64,000 nt of DNA from Phyllobacterium sp. YR531 (GTDB lineage Bacteria; Pseudomonadota; Alphaproteobacteria; Rhizobiales; Rhizobiaceae), in contig NZ_AKIZ01000014.1 in assembly GCF_000282595.1 (NCBI RefSeq), positions 272,088-336,087 of the forward strand. Direction: 5' to 3'. Positions 17,934 through 27,919 of this stretch are shown here, one piece after another. The first letter of the stretch is position 1. Every line of letters begins with the position of its first letter. The position numbers and the translations under genes were made by a program. The notes under the pieces are model-generated. The model searched no databases, had not been told where the DNA came from, and saw nothing but the letters and a program-made list of their open reading frames with translations.

Positions 17934-20117
17934 ATGACTAATCGTGAAAACGAGACGGTAAAGCGGCGCTCGCTTCTCTCGTTTGCCAGCGAGCAGAGCC
18001 CGGAGGCGCAGACACCGCGTGCTGAGGCTGCGGCGCCTGTTCGCAACGAAACCAGTCTCGACCATTATCATAGAATGCGCAATTTGCGCCTTGCTGCAGA
18101 ATCCGAGCCTACTCAATCACCGCCGAATGATATTCCCGAAGAGTTGGGTAATGAAGCGGTCGAACAGGATGCGATAAATCGTATGCGCGCGGATATGGCT
18201 GCGATCAAGGCCGAGCTTAATCGCCGCGTTGATGCCGCCGAGAATGAAGTCCGCATGCCCGCAGCGACCTATAACGAGCTGCTGCGGGAGAAAGAACCAG
18301 CAGCACCCCCGGTCTTTATCCCCGCAACTGCCGAACCGGCAACTCCAGAGCCAGAGATGTTTAAAAAGCCAGTGTCTGCTCCATCGCAGCGGCCGCAACA
18401 GGTCCGGGCAAAGCCTCAAAAAGATGACTATCAGGATGATGAGTGGAAGCCTCTTGTCGATCCCCGTATTGTCATAAACAGGGTCGGCCGATCCAAATCG
18501 TTGATCGTAGCCACCACGATTATCGGAGCATTGCTGGGTGTTGGTTATGCCATGACACTGCCCAAGCTCTATTCCTCGACTGTGGAAGTGCTGGTTGACC
18601 CGCGAGATCTCAAGATCGTCGACAAGGAAATTTCATCGACCCAGCTTCCTCTGGATGCTTCGCTCGCCGTCGCTGAAAGCCAACTGCGGATTATCCAGTC
18701 CAGCAGTGTCTTGACCAAAGTCATTGAAAGAGCCGGACTCGCCAAAGATCCGGAATTCAACGGTGACCTGAGAGAGCGTGGATTGTTTGCGACGATACGC
18801 GAACTGTTTTCCACCGACAGCACGCCGGACGCCACAACGCGCGAGACATTGCTGCTACGCAATCTTTACGAACACCTGAATGTCGAGCGCAGCACGAAGA
18901 ACTACATTTTTAACATTACTGTTGATTCGCGCGATCCGGAGAAGTCGGCGCTCATCGCCAATACGGTGTCGGATGTGTTCCGCGAAGAGCAGGGCAATAT
19001 TCAGTCTGATACCGCAAGACAGGCCACGGAGGTGCTGACCGCCCGGTTGAACGATTTGCGTGCAGGCGTTGAGGTGGCTGAAAATGCCGTCCAGAAATTC
19101 AAGGCCGAGAATGATCTTGTGGACGTTCAGGGCCGGCTTATCAGCGATGACGAAATTACGCGCACCAATGATGAATTGACTGCAGCCCGCAACCAGACAA
19201 TCCGCCTGAATGCACAGGCAGCATCAATCCGCAGCACTTCCGTCGAGGGTGTTCTTGGCAATACTTTGCCGGAAGAATTCCGCTCGGGCGTCATCGTCGC
19301 TCTGCGATCGCAATATGGTGCCTTGAAACAGCAGGCAGATGGCCTTGCAACAAAGCTTGGACCTCGCCACCCGCAGCTCATTCAGGCGCAATCGCAAGTC
19401 AGCGGCATTCGTACTGAAATCCGCAACGAACTGCAGCGCATCGCCTCATCTGTACAAACGGAACTTAAACGGTCTCAGCAGCAGGAACAGGAGTTGATGG
19501 CGCGCCTGAACCAGTTGAAGGCACGCACGGCTACCAACAATGAAGACATGGTCAAGTTGCGGGAGCTTGATCGCGAGGTCGCCGCCAAGCGTGCGGTCTA
19601 TGAAGCATTTCTCCTGCGCGCCAAGGAAACCGGTGAGCTTGAAAGTGTAAACACCACCAATATAAGGGTCATTTCCCCGGCTCGTCCGGCGCTGGAAAGC
19701 ACTGGCGGATCGCGCAAACTTGTCGCTATAGCTGGCTTGCTCGGTGGGCTTTTTGCCGGGCTTGGCATCGCCATCCTGCTGGGAATGCTTGAAAGTTTTC
19801 GCGCGGGTAATCGTGCTGGAGATTCTCCCTCAGATCCGGCACCTCTCGGCAATGGCAGGCGCACGAAACCCGTTACTCAGGAAGCCTCCGTGCCGGCTGC
19901 CTCACGCCTTGGTGCCGCCATCAAGCGGGCGCGCAGTGGCAGTGTTTCCGCTGAGTTCGCAGAGGATGAGACGGCTGTGGCTGAGTTTCTCTATGCCTAT
20001 GCCGACGCGCATGTTGCGCCACGCCAGCACGACAATTCCAATATTGACGACATGCTGGATGACATTGCAGAACTACGAGAAATACTCCGCGAAGAAGCAG
20101 AACGGCAGACCGGTTGA
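17934..20117 (+). CDS. Wzc/GumC-like chain-length protein without kinase domain
   Basis: A 727-residue inner-membrane co-polymerase. Residues 1-185 form an unusually long, Pro/Glu-rich, probably disordered cytoplasmic segment. TM1 is about 188-208, followed by the periplasmic Wzz domain (STVEVLVDPRDLKI...), long coiled coils and a GNVR-like block (KLRELDREVAAKRAVYEAFLLRAKE). TM2 is about 595-619. The last 108 residues have no Walker A/B motif or tyrosine cluster, so the bacterial tyrosine kinase module of ExoP/Wzc is absent. It controls export and length of the polymer by family analogy. The ATG at 17934 is favoured over a TTG 30 bases upstream. Confidence 0.85.
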   Translation: MTNRENETVKRRSLLSFASEQSPEAQTPRAEAAAPVRNETSLDHYHRMRNLRLAAESEPTQSPPNDIPEELGNEAVEQDAINRMRADMAAIKAELNRRVDAAENEVRMPAATYNELLREKEPAAPPVFIPATAEPATPEPEMFKKPVSAPSQRPQQVRAKPQKDDYQDDEWKPLVDPRIVINRVGRSKSLIVATTIIGALLGVGYAMTLPKLYSSTVEVLVDPRDLKIVDKEISSTQLPLDASLAVAESQLRIIQSSSVLTKVIERAGLAKDPEFNGDLRERGLFATIRELFSTDSTPDATTRETLLLRNLYEHLNVERSTKNYIFNITVDSRDPEKSALIANTVSDVFREEQGNIQSDTARQATEVLTARLNDLRAGVEVAENAVQKFKAENDLVDVQGRLISDDEITRTNDELTAARNQTIRLNAQAASIRSTSVEGVLGNTLPEEFRSGVIVALRSQYGALKQQADGLATKLGPRHPQLIQAQSQVSGIRTEIRNELQRIASSVQTELKRSQQQEQELMARLNQLKARTATNNEDMVKLRELDREVAAKRAVYEAFLLRAKETGELESVNTTNIRVISPARPALESTGGSRKLVAIAGLLGGLFAGLGIAILLGMLESFRAGNRAGDSPSDPAPLGNGRRTKPVTQEASVPAASRLGAAIKRARSGSVSAEFAEDETAVAEFLYAYADAHVAPRQHDNSNIDDMLDDIAELREILREEAERQTG

Positions 20118-20126
20118 AATGCCGCT

Positions 20127-21380
20127 CTAATGCAGTCTCGGCGTGGGGCCTTGCCCCTTATCGTCAATGACATATCCGCGGTAGAAACGATCAAGCGTAA
20201 ACGGCGCGGATAGCGGGTGCGGTTCATTTTTTGCAATTGTCCAAGCAAAGCATTTGCCGGAAATTGGCGTTGCCTTGAACCCGCCATAGCACCAGCCGGT
20301 ATTCAGATACATTCCCGGTAGCGGTCCTGTCGTGATGATAGGTGAGCCGTCCATGCTCATATCCATGATACCACCCCATGAACGCAGAAGCTTAACCCGT
20401 GCCAGTGCCGGAATAAGCGCTACAAACTCGCTCATCACGTCTTCAACAACCGGAAGGTTGCCACGCTGTGCGTAGGAGTTATAGCCATCAATATCACCAC
20501 CAAACACCAGACCACCCTTATCGGATTGGCTGAAATAGAGATGACCGCCACCAAAGGTTGCGACCGTATCGACAACCGGCTTCAGCGCCTCGGAAACGAA
20601 TGCCTGCAACACATGCGATTCCAGTGGCAAACGGTCGATACCGGCCCTGCGCATCAACTCGCTGGTGTTTCCAGCCACGGCACAGGCTACCTTTTTGGCA
20701 TTGATTGGCCCGCGCGTTGTCATAACGCCGGTAACGGTATCGCCATCTTTCAGAAAACTCGTCACTTCGCAGTTCTCGATGATATCCACGCCCAGCTGAT
20801 CGGCGGCGCGGGCATATCCCCACACGACAGCATCGTGCCTCGCCGTGCCGGCACTACGTTGCATAAGTCCGCCGATAATCGGAAAACGTGCTGAACTGCT
20901 GATATCAAGGCCGGGTATGAGTTTCTTGATCTGGGCCGGGTTCATCAATTCGGCATCAATGCCATTCAGCCGCATCTGGTTGCCGCGTCTTGCATAGATA
21001 TCGAGCTGCGGGAGTGAATGGGCGAGATTGACAACGCCGCGCTGCGAAAACATCACATTGTAATTGAGATCGTGAGACATGGTTTCCCATAGCTTCATCG
21101 ACGCTTCGTAAAAATGCTGATTCTCGGAAAGCAGGTAGTTGGAGCGTATCGCGGTGGTGTTGCGACCGATATTGCCTGAACCGAGCCAGCCCTTTTCCAC
21201 TACGGCAATATTACGGATGCCGTGTTCCTTGGCGAGATAATAGGCTGTTGCGAGGCCATGGCCGCCACCGATTATAACCACGTCATAGGCTGACTTGGGA
21301 TCGGGTTTACGCCATGCCGGCTTCCAGTCCTTGTTGCCGTTGAGGGCATTTTTTAGAAGGCTGAAAGCTGAATAGCGCAT
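20127..21380 (-). CDS. soxB: sarcosine oxidase beta subunit-like FAD oxidoreductase
   Basis: A 417-residue DAO-family protein matching heterotetrameric sarcosine oxidase beta almost end to end (start RYSAFSLLKNAL, GWLGSGNIGRNTT, ARHDAVVWGYARAAD, SWGGIMDMSMDGSPII, WCYGGFKATP and a C-terminus ending PRLH). The complex demethylates sarcosine to glycine and makes 5,10-methylene-THF. The ATG at 21380 has GGGAA upstream. Two oddities: soxD, soxA and soxG are not adjacent, and the FAD motif reads IIGGGHGLA (residues 36-44) where the family has GGGGHG, one glycine short of GxGxxG. It may be an inactive paralogue, a diverged enzyme or a partner for subunits encoded elsewhere. Confidence 0.85.
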   Translation of the reverse strand: MRYSAFSLLKNALNGNKDWKPAWRKPDPKSAYDVVIIGGGHGLATAYYLAKEHGIRNIAVVEKGWLGSGNIGRNTTAIRSNYLLSENQHFYEASMKLWETMSHDLNYNVMFSQRGVVNLAHSLPQLDIYARRGNQMRLNGIDAELMNPAQIKKLIPGLDISSSARFPIIGGLMQRSAGTARHDAVVWGYARAADQLGVDIIENCEVTSFLKDGDTVTGVMTTRGPINAKKVACAVAGNTSELMRRAGIDRLPLESHVLQAFVSEALKPVVDTVATFGGGHLYFSQSDKGGLVFGGDIDGYNSYAQRGNLPVVEDVMSEFVALIPALARVKLLRSWGGIMDMSMDGSPIITTGPLPGMYLNTGWCYGGFKATPISGKCFAWTIAKNEPHPLSAPFTLDRFYRGYVIDDKGQGPTPRLH

Positions 21381-21581
21381 TTGAATTCCCGGAATCGGTA
21401 ACGTGTCACACAATCATGCTTGGATTTTCTGAGTTAGCCAAGCCCTGCAACGTATCATCGCATTGCGGTTCTTCAACGCTTTCGCTATTGCGTCAGGGAA
21501 CGCCGTTCTGACGGTATTGTTTGGGCGCAAAATCAAGAGAATGACGCTCAATCCGCGAAGTACGATTTCCAGGAGCAGCAC

Positions 21582-22481
21582 ATGGCAGTGACGATCAATG
21601 GCAAGGAAATTGCCGAGGATGTGGTATCGAAGGTCAAGACATTTGCTGCCGAACTGATCAAGGACAGCGGGATTACACCGGGTATCGCCGTCGTGATCGT
21701 AGGGGAGGACCCGGCAAGCCAGGTCTATGTTGCATCGAAAGGTAGAAAAGCGCGCGAATGCGGATTTCATTCCGAGCAGCATACCCTGTCGGCCGAAACT
21801 TCAGAGGAAGATCTTGTTGTGCTGGTGGAGAAGCTGAATGCGGACCCAAAAATCCACGGCATTCTTGTACAGCTGCCATTGCCAAAACATATCGATTCCG
21901 GGCGGATCATCCAGACAATTTCGCCAGACAAGGATGTGGATGGTTTTCACTTCATCAATGTCGGCAAATTGGGAACAGGCGAAATTGAAACCGCTTTTGT
22001 GCCGTGCACACCTGCTGGCTCCATGCTGTTGATTGATCGTATTCTCGGGCGCGATCTGTCCGGCCTGAATGCTGTCGTTGTTGGTCGCTCGAATATTGTT
22101 GGCAAGCCCATGTTCAATTTGCTGCTGGCGCACAATGCGACAGTAACCATTGCTCACAGCAAGACCAAAGATCTTGCCGCTCTTTGCCGCACTGCCGATA
22201 TTCTTGTGGCAGCAGTCGGCAGATCGCAAATGATCAAGGCCGATTGGGTCAAACCCGGAGCGACCATTATAGATGTCGGCATCAATCGTATTCCGGCACC
22301 CGAACGAGGCGAGGGCAAGACCCGGCTCGTCGGCGATGTCGATTTTGCCGATGCCGCAACGGTTGCAGGAGCAATTACACCCGTTCCGGGCGGGGTTGGC
22401 CCAATGACGATTGCCATGCTGATGGCCAATACACTTGTAGCGGCCTATCGCTCGGCCGGTAAAAACCCGCCGCGTTTCTGA
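21582..22481 (+). CDS. folD: bifunctional methylene-THF dehydrogenase / methenyl-THF cyclohydrolase
   Basis: A 299-residue FolD interconverting 5,10-methylene-, 5,10-methenyl- and 10-formyl-THF. Signatures: [14 protein letters not shown] with the catalytic Lys, [25 protein letters not shown] (NADP site) and [22 protein letters not shown] precedes the ATG by 6 bases. Placement beside soxB and a GlxA-type regulator suggests it handles one-carbon units from sarcosine as well as biosynthesis. Confidence 0.97.
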   Translation: MAVTINGKEIAEDVVSKVKTFAAELIKDSGITPGIAVVIVGEDPASQVYVASKGRKARECGFHSEQHTLSAETSEEDLVVLVEKLNADPKIHGILVQLPLPKHIDSGRIIQTISPDKDVDGFHFINVGKLGTGEIETAFVPCTPAGSMLLIDRILGRDLSGLNAVVVGRSNIVGKPMFNLLLAHNATVTIAHSKTKDLAALCRTADILVAAVGRSQMIKADWVKPGATIIDVGINRIPAPERGEGKTRLVGDVDFADAATVAGAITPVPGGVGPMTIAMLMANTLVAAYRSAGKNPPRF

Positions 22482-22519
22482 TCAGTTTGCTCAAATAGGG
22501 AATCCCGTTACAACAGCGC

Positions 22520-23482
22520 ATGGCCGAAGCACTCAAGGTCGGCAGAACCTTTGCCTTTCTGCTCGTTGACAAATTCCCGATGTTCAGCCTTGCCGCTGCC
22601 ATCGATACGATGCGCACGGCCAATCGCATGTCGGAAGAGCCGTTCTATTCGTGGATAACGGTTTCGGCGACCGGGGCTCCGGTGACGGCATCCAATGGCC
22701 TCCAGATCAATGTCGAATATGCGCTCGCGGAACTTCCGGCAGCGGATATCTTTTTCATCTGTGCCGGATTGACCACGGAATTCGAAGATAAGCCGAAGGT
22801 GATTGCAACCCTGCGCAACCTTGGGCGGCGCGGCGCAGCGCTCGGCGGGCTGAACATCGGCAGCTATATTCTCGCCGAAGCGGGCCAGTTGGAAGGACAT
22901 CGCTGCACGATCCATTGGGAAAACCGGGCAGGATTTCAGGAGCGGTTCCCGCAGATCGAGTGTACGGGAAATGTCTTCGAGATAGACCGCAAACGCTATA
23001 CATGCGCTGGCGGTACGACGTCCATCGATCTCATGCTGGAGATTATCAAACAGGATTTCAGTCCGGCGCTCGCCAACGAAGTTGCAAACCAGTTTCATCA
23101 TGAGCGTATACGCTCACAGACGGACCGTCAGCGTATCGGGCCGGAACGTGACCTCACGGGCAAATCGGAAAAATTGCGCAAGATCGTCGAGCTTATGGCC
23201 GACAATCTGGAGCAACCCAAGTCTGCCGTACGTCTGGCCAAGGCCGTAGGACTATCGGTGCGTCAGGTGGAGCGGTTATTCCTGCGCCATCTCAATATGA
23301 CACCCGGTCGATACTATATGAGCCTGCGTCTCGAACGTGCTCGCGAGCTTTTGCGGCAGACCCATTCGCCAATTTTGGACGTGGCACTGGCGACGGGTTT
23401 CACTTCGCATTCTTATTTTGCGCAGAGCTATCGCGCTCAATTCGGGCGCTCACCTTCCGACGAGCGCCGCACGAACTACTGA
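22520..23482 (+). CDS. GlxA-type transcriptional regulator (DJ-1/PfpI + AraC HTH)
   Basis: A 320-residue regulator. The N-terminal DJ-1/PfpI-like domain (TFAFLLVDKFPMFSLAAAID to about 185) lacks an obvious catalytic Cys elbow (GLNIGSYILAEAG). The C-terminal AraC domain (about 220-315) has two HTHs, ending in the signature LDVALATGFTSHSYFAQSYRAQFGRSPSDER. The closest functional analogues are GbdR-like activators of glycine betaine/sarcosine catabolism. It follows folD by 38 bases on the same strand, so it may be co-transcribed and act on the soxB/folD region. Confidence 0.88.
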   Translation: MAEALKVGRTFAFLLVDKFPMFSLAAAIDTMRTANRMSEEPFYSWITVSATGAPVTASNGLQINVEYALAELPAADIFFICAGLTTEFEDKPKVIATLRNLGRRGAALGGLNIGSYILAEAGQLEGHRCTIHWENRAGFQERFPQIECTGNVFEIDRKRYTCAGGTTSIDLMLEIIKQDFSPALANEVANQFHHERIRSQTDRQRIGPERDLTGKSEKLRKIVELMADNLEQPKSAVRLAKAVGLSVRQVERLFLRHLNMTPGRYYMSLRLERARELLRQTHSPILDVALATGFTSHSYFAQSYRAQFGRSPSDERRTNY

Positions 23483-23537
23483 TTTTTCGTCACACCAATG
23501 GCTTCAGGCTCTATGAGCACAGGTGTACTTATGATCC

Positions 23538-23794
23538 TCAATAATCACCGCTAAGGTCATCAAAGAATGCCTTATCTGCTTTAAATCCAGTATCAGGATA
23601 AGAGGCGATCTTGTCCTGTATTGGCCGTATACGCTCCTCTAGCGAAACTTCCTTATCCGTCAGCTGTAATTCCTTCATCAAAGCGAGTTTCACAGCCTCG
23701 GTCTTGCTTATATTTTTGCGAGCCGCCAGTTTTGCTGCAAGCTGGTTGACTTCCTCGTTACGAATATTCAGTGGCTGGCACCCCTCAACTCTCA
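23538..23794 (-). pseudogene. VapB-like antitoxin remnant (start codon lost, no VapC)
   Basis: The frame encodes the Rv0623-type VapB pattern PLNIRNEEVNQLAAKLAARKN-ISKTEAVKLALMKELQ plus a C-terminal toxin-binding tail. Immediately before PLNIRNEE, a good ribosome binding site GAGGGG is followed by TGCCAGCCACTG, where intact genes of this family would have ATG before CCA-CTG. The T of that ATG appears to be missing. The only in-frame start is a TTG at 23834 without a ribosome binding site. No PIN-domain VapC follows: the next gene on that side is on the opposite strand. I read it as a decaying solitary antitoxin. Confidence 0.6.
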
Positions 23795-23839
23795 GAACAG
23801 ACAGGAGCTTAGGTACGTCTACACACTGATGCAATGCTA

Positions 23840-25666
23840 CTAAAGTCCAAACACCGAAGCGCCTGCGTCTGCACGCCCGACAACATTACGGAACGATGCG
23901 AACAATTCGCGTCCCATGCCGTATCCATTATGGCTCATATCGCCCACCGCAGCGGGGCGTGCTGCCAGAACTGCCGGGTCTTCAAGCACATCGAGCGTGC
24001 CGATCTCGGCGTCCAGCCTTACAATGTCGCCATCACGTATTTTGCCAATGATGCCGCCATCCAGTGCTTCCGGTGTCACGTGAATTGCTGCCGGAACCTT
24101 GCCTGATGCGCCCGACATACGACCGTCGGTTACAAGCGCAACCATATGGCCGCGGTCCTGCAAAACGCCCAGCGCAGGCGTCAGCTTGTGCAATTCGGGC
24201 ATGCCGTTGGCACGCGGTCCCTGAAAGCGGACGACTGCCACGAAATCGCGGTTGAGCTGGCCAGCCTTGAAGGCATCCTGCAATGCCGCCTGACTGTCAA
24301 AGACGAGGGCAGGTGCTTCGATGATATGGCGCTCTGCCTTGACCGCGGAAGTCTTGATAACAGCAGTGCCAAGATTGCCCTTGAGCATCTTCAGGCCACC
24401 AGTAACCTGAAAGGGCGCTGCGCAGGTGGAAAGCACTTTCTTGTCGGCGCTTTCGGCTGCAATGGGATCGCGGACAACAGTGCCATTTTCACCAAGCTTT
24501 GGCTCTATTGTATAGGCACGCAAGCCGTCGGTGCCGCCCCAGACGGTCTTGACATCCTCATGCAATAATCCGCCGTCCAGCAATTCGCGGATGATATAGC
24601 CCATGCCGCCAGCCGCGTGAAAATGGTTCACGTCTGCCAAGCCGTTTGGATAGACGCGGGCCAGAAGCGGCACCACGTCAGACAGATCGGAAATATCCTG
24701 CCATGTCAGTTTGATGCCTGCTGCTGCCGCCATTGCGACCAGATGCATGGTGTGGTTGGTCGAGCCGCCCGTTGCATGCAGTCCCACAACACCGTTGACT
24801 ATGGAGCGCTCGTCGATCATTTCGCCGACGGGAGTGAATTCATTGCCGAGCGCAGTGATGGCCAGTGCACGCTTTGCAGCTTCCCGGGTCAAGGCATCAC
24901 GCAGTGGAGTGCCGGGATTGATGAATGAGGAGCCCGGCATATGCAGGCCCATAATCTCCATTAGCATCTGATTGGAATTTGCCGTACCATAAAAGGTGCA
25001 GGTGCCCGGACCGTGATAGGATTTTGACTCCGATTCCAGCAATTCCTCGCGTCCGACCTTGCCCTCCGCATAAAGCTGGCGTGTCTTTGCCTTTTCGTCG
25101 TTCGGCAGGCCGGTCGTCATCGGGCCTGCAGGAATGAACACGGCTGGCAGATGACCGAAAGTCAGCGCGCCGATGACGAGACCCGGAACGATCTTGTCGC
25201 AAACGCCCAGATAAACGGCAGAATCGAACATGTCATGCGATAAGCCAATTGCAGTTGCCATGGCAATCACATCGCGTGAAAACAGCGACAGTTCCATACC
25301 GGGCTGACCCTGTGTCACGCCATCGCACATGGCTGGCACGCCGCCTGCAACCTGCGCAACACCACCCGCTTCTTTCACCGCCTGTTTGATCAGGTTCGGA
25401 TAGGTTTCAAAGGGTTGGTGTGCCGAAAGCATGTCATTATAAGAGGTTATGATGCCAACGTTTGGCACCACATCTCCGGCCAGCGCTTCCTTGTCTGACG
25501 GACTGCAGGCTGCAAAACCATGCGCGAGATTTGCGCAGGCAAGTGCCGACCGCTTGGGTTTCCGGGAAGCGGCCTCGCGCAAATGATCCAGATATACATC
25601 CCGCGTTGGCTTTGACTGTTCGCGGATGCGATTGGTAATGCTTTTCACCCGTTGCATGACGGTCAT
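23840..25666 (-). CDS. edd: 6-phosphogluconate dehydratase
   Basis: A 608-residue Fe-S dehydratase (IlvD/Edd family) converting 6-phosphogluconate to KDPG, the committed Entner-Doudoroff step. Signatures: [48 protein letters not shown], the cluster Cys in [11 protein letters not shown] and [20 protein letters not shown], and [24 protein letters not shown]. The ATG at 25666 has AAGGAGAG upstream. Last gene of zwf-pgl-edd; eda is not in the window. Confidence 0.97.
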   Translation of the reverse strand: MTVMQRVKSITNRIREQSKPTRDVYLDHLREAASRKPKRSALACANLAHGFAACSPSDKEALAGDVVPNVGIITSYNDMLSAHQPFETYPNLIKQAVKEAGGVAQVAGGVPAMCDGVTQGQPGMELSLFSRDVIAMATAIGLSHDMFDSAVYLGVCDKIVPGLVIGALTFGHLPAVFIPAGPMTTGLPNDEKAKTRQLYAEGKVGREELLESESKSYHGPGTCTFYGTANSNQMLMEIMGLHMPGSSFINPGTPLRDALTREAAKRALAITALGNEFTPVGEMIDERSIVNGVVGLHATGGSTNHTMHLVAMAAAAGIKLTWQDISDLSDVVPLLARVYPNGLADVNHFHAAGGMGYIIRELLDGGLLHEDVKTVWGGTDGLRAYTIEPKLGENGTVVRDPIAAESADKKVLSTCAAPFQVTGGLKMLKGNLGTAVIKTSAVKAERHIIEAPALVFDSQAALQDAFKAGQLNRDFVAVVRFQGPRANGMPELHKLTPALGVLQDRGHMVALVTDGRMSGASGKVPAAIHVTPEALDGGIIGKIRDGDIVRLDAEIGTLDVLEDPAVLAARPAAVGDMSHNGYGMGRELFASFRNVVGRADAGASVFGL

Positions 25667-25732
25667 GTGTTCTCTCCTTGTAGCGCTTGCCAAGGAGTTT
25701 GGGAGCCTCCTGGCGATCACGCATCCGGGCGC

Positions 25733-26437
25733 TTAAGGAGCCCAGAAAATCTCAAGTTCGATCGGCTCGTGTCGAAGCACGGCGCGGATGGGCATGTCTC
25801 TGACGTCGCCTTCGCCAAGCGCTGCTTCCAGTGCAGTCATCTTGCCCGCGCCTTCAATATGTAAAGCAACGAAGCGTGCATTCACGATGACCGGCAGCGT
25901 CAGTGTCAAACGCGGCTCACCTGCATTTTCTGCCGTCATAGGCAAAACCAATGATGTCTGGTCTGTGGAAATGGCCTTGTTCAAATTGTCGCCGCCCGGG
26001 AAGAACGACGCGGTGTGACCATCGCCCCCCATGCCGAGCACGACCACATCGAATGGCTGCCCCAGCTTGGCAATTTCCGTCGCGGCAATCTCCGCCCCTT
26101 CATTGGCGTCGTCAGCTTCATGATAGAGACCGACAAAATTAGCTCCCGCCGCCGCATTCTGCAAAAGCGCGTCGCGCACCAGACGTTCATTGGAGCGGTC
26201 GCTGGAGGGCGGCACAAAGCGTTCGTCCACCAGCGTTATGGTAATTTTGTTCCAAGGCAGATCCTTGACCGATAAGGCTTTGAAAAAGCGGGCAGGGGTC
26301 GTGCCGCCTGAAACTGCCAGCACGGCTTTCCCATTGTCGTTGCAACCCGCCGCAAGACGGTTTGCAACGGCCGTCGCCAATGCTTCTGCAAGTGTAGCGC
26401 CATTATCAAAACTATTCAGCCTAGGATCAGTCACCAT
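25733..26437 (-). CDS. pgl: 6-phosphogluconolactonase
   Basis: A 234-residue DevB/SOL-type lactonase hydrolysing 6-phosphogluconolactone. Typical blocks are VLAVSGGTTPARFFKALS, WNKITITLVDERFVPPSSDRSNE and DVVLGMGGDGHTASFFP. It starts 9 bases after the zwf stop, and edd follows 66 bases downstream, which makes an operon in pathway order. Confidence 0.96.
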   Translation of the reverse strand: MVTDPRLNSFDNGATLAEALATAVANRLAAGCNDNGKAVLAVSGGTTPARFFKALSVKDLPWNKITITLVDERFVPPSSDRSNERLVRDALLQNAAAGANFVGLYHEADDANEGAEIAATEIAKLGQPFDVVVLGMGGDGHTASFFPGGDNLNKAISTDQTSLVLPMTAENAGEPRLTLTLPVIVNARFVALHIEGAGKMTALEAALGEGDVRDMPIRAVLRHEPIELEIFWAP

Positions 26438-26446
26438 GATAAAAGC

Positions 26447-27919
26447 CTATTCCGGCTCGTGCCATGTGCGGCCGTCACGCTCAATAAGTGCGATGGCGGA
26501 TGATGGGCCCCATGTTCCGGCAGTATAGCCGGAAGGTGCCTGTTCGGTCTCGGCCCAGGCCTTGAGGATAGGATCGACCCAGCGCCATGCCGCGACCACT
26601 TCGTCACGCCGCATGAACAATGTCTGGTTGCCGCGCACCACGTCCATCAGAAGGCGCTCATAAGCATCTGGGCTGCGAACTTTGAATGACTCTGCAAAGC
26701 TCATATCCAGTGGAACGTGACGCAACCGCATGCCGCCCGGACCCGGGTCCTTGATCATCATCCACTGCTTGACGCCCTCATCCGGCTGCAGGCGAATAAC
26801 AAGCTGGTTGGCAACAACCCGCCCGGCTGTCTCACCGAAAATTGAATGAGGAATCGGCTTGAATGAAACGACGATTTCCGAAGCGCGTGCACCAAGGCGT
26901 TTGCCCGTGCGTAGATAGAATGGGACGCCAGCCCAGCGCCAGTTAGCAATCTCGGCCTTTATGGCAACGAATGTTTCTGTATTGCTCGGCGTGCCGAGTT
27001 CATCCAGATAGCCTTTTACGGCACCGCCGGACGACGCGCCCGCGCGATATTGGCCGCGTACGGTAAGCTCATCGGCATTCTGTGATGTGATAGGGCTGAG
27101 CGAGCGCAGGACCTTCAGTTTTTCATCGCGAACCGCATCGGCATCCATGGAAGCCGGCGGCTCCATCGCTACAAGACACAATAGCTGCATGATATGGTTC
27201 TGCACCATATCGCGCAACGCTCCGGCCTTATCATAGTAACCGGCACGGCCTTCCAGCCCTACCTGTTCGGCGACAGTAATTTGAACATGATCGATATGCG
27301 CGGAATTCCACAGAGGCTCATAAAATGCGTTGGCAAAGCGCAGCGCCATGAGGTTCTGGACTGTTTCTTTGCCGAGATAGTGATCAATGCGGAAAATCTG
27401 CTGTTCGCTGAACACGTGACCAATCGTATCGTTGAGCGCAATCGCGCTGTCCAGATCGCGGCCAATCGGCTTTTCAACGATGATGCGTGTGTGGTCGGTA
27501 ACGAGCTTGTAGCTTTTCAGGCGGCTGGCAATATCGCCGAAAAGGGAAGGGCTGACCGCAAGATAGAATGCGCGGATACGCTTGTGGTCTGTGCCGATTT
27601 CTGTCTTGAGTTCTTCCCATCCAGATTCAGATGTCGCATCGACGGCCACATAGGAAAGGCGCTCCAGAAACTGGTCGACCTGTTTTTTGTCATACTCGTC
27701 GGCCTTGACGAATTCCTTGATCGCAGCCTGCGCGAATTTGCGATAATCCTCAGTCGACATGGCCGAACGCGATGCACCGATGATGCGTGTCGGTTCCGAA
27801 AGCTGGCCGTCACGCTGGCGCTGATAAAGCGCCGGAATAAGTTTGCGTTCGGCAAGATCGCCGGTTCCGCCGAAAACGATACAATCAAATGGTTCAACCG
27901 GGATAATCTGACTTGTCAT
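26447..27919 (-). CDS. zwf: glucose-6-phosphate 1-dehydrogenase
   Basis: A 490-residue NADP-linked dehydrogenase. The N-terminal dinucleotide motif VFGGTGDLAERKL, the active-site RIDHYLGKETVQN and the substrate-binding FYLRTGKRL are all present. The ATG at 27919 (MTSQIIPVEPFD) is preferred over the longer frame because the family begins here. First gene of the Entner-Doudoroff operon; the 170-base gap to the divergent aldehyde dehydrogenase carries both promoters. Confidence 0.97.
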   Translation of the reverse strand: MTSQIIPVEPFDCIVFGGTGDLAERKLIPALYQRQRDGQLSEPTRIIGASRSAMSTEDYRKFAQAAIKEFVKADEYDKKQVDQFLERLSYVAVDATSESGWEELKTEIGTDHKRIRAFYLAVSPSLFGDIASRLKSYKLVTDHTRIIVEKPIGRDLDSAIALNDTIGHVFSEQQIFRIDHYLGKETVQNLMALRFANAFYEPLWNSAHIDHVQITVAEQVGLEGRAGYYDKAGALRDMVQNHIMQLLCLVAMEPPASMDADAVRDEKLKVLRSLSPITSQNADELTVRGQYRAGASSGGAVKGYLDELGTPSNTETFVAIKAEIANWRWAGVPFYLRTGKRLGARASEIVVSFKPIPHSIFGETAGRVVANQLVIRLQPDEGVKQWMMIKDPGPGGMRLRHVPLDMSFAESFKVRSPDAYERLLMDVVRGNQTLFMRRDEVVAAWRWVDPILKAWAETEQAPSGYTAGTWGPSSAIALIERDGRTWHEPE

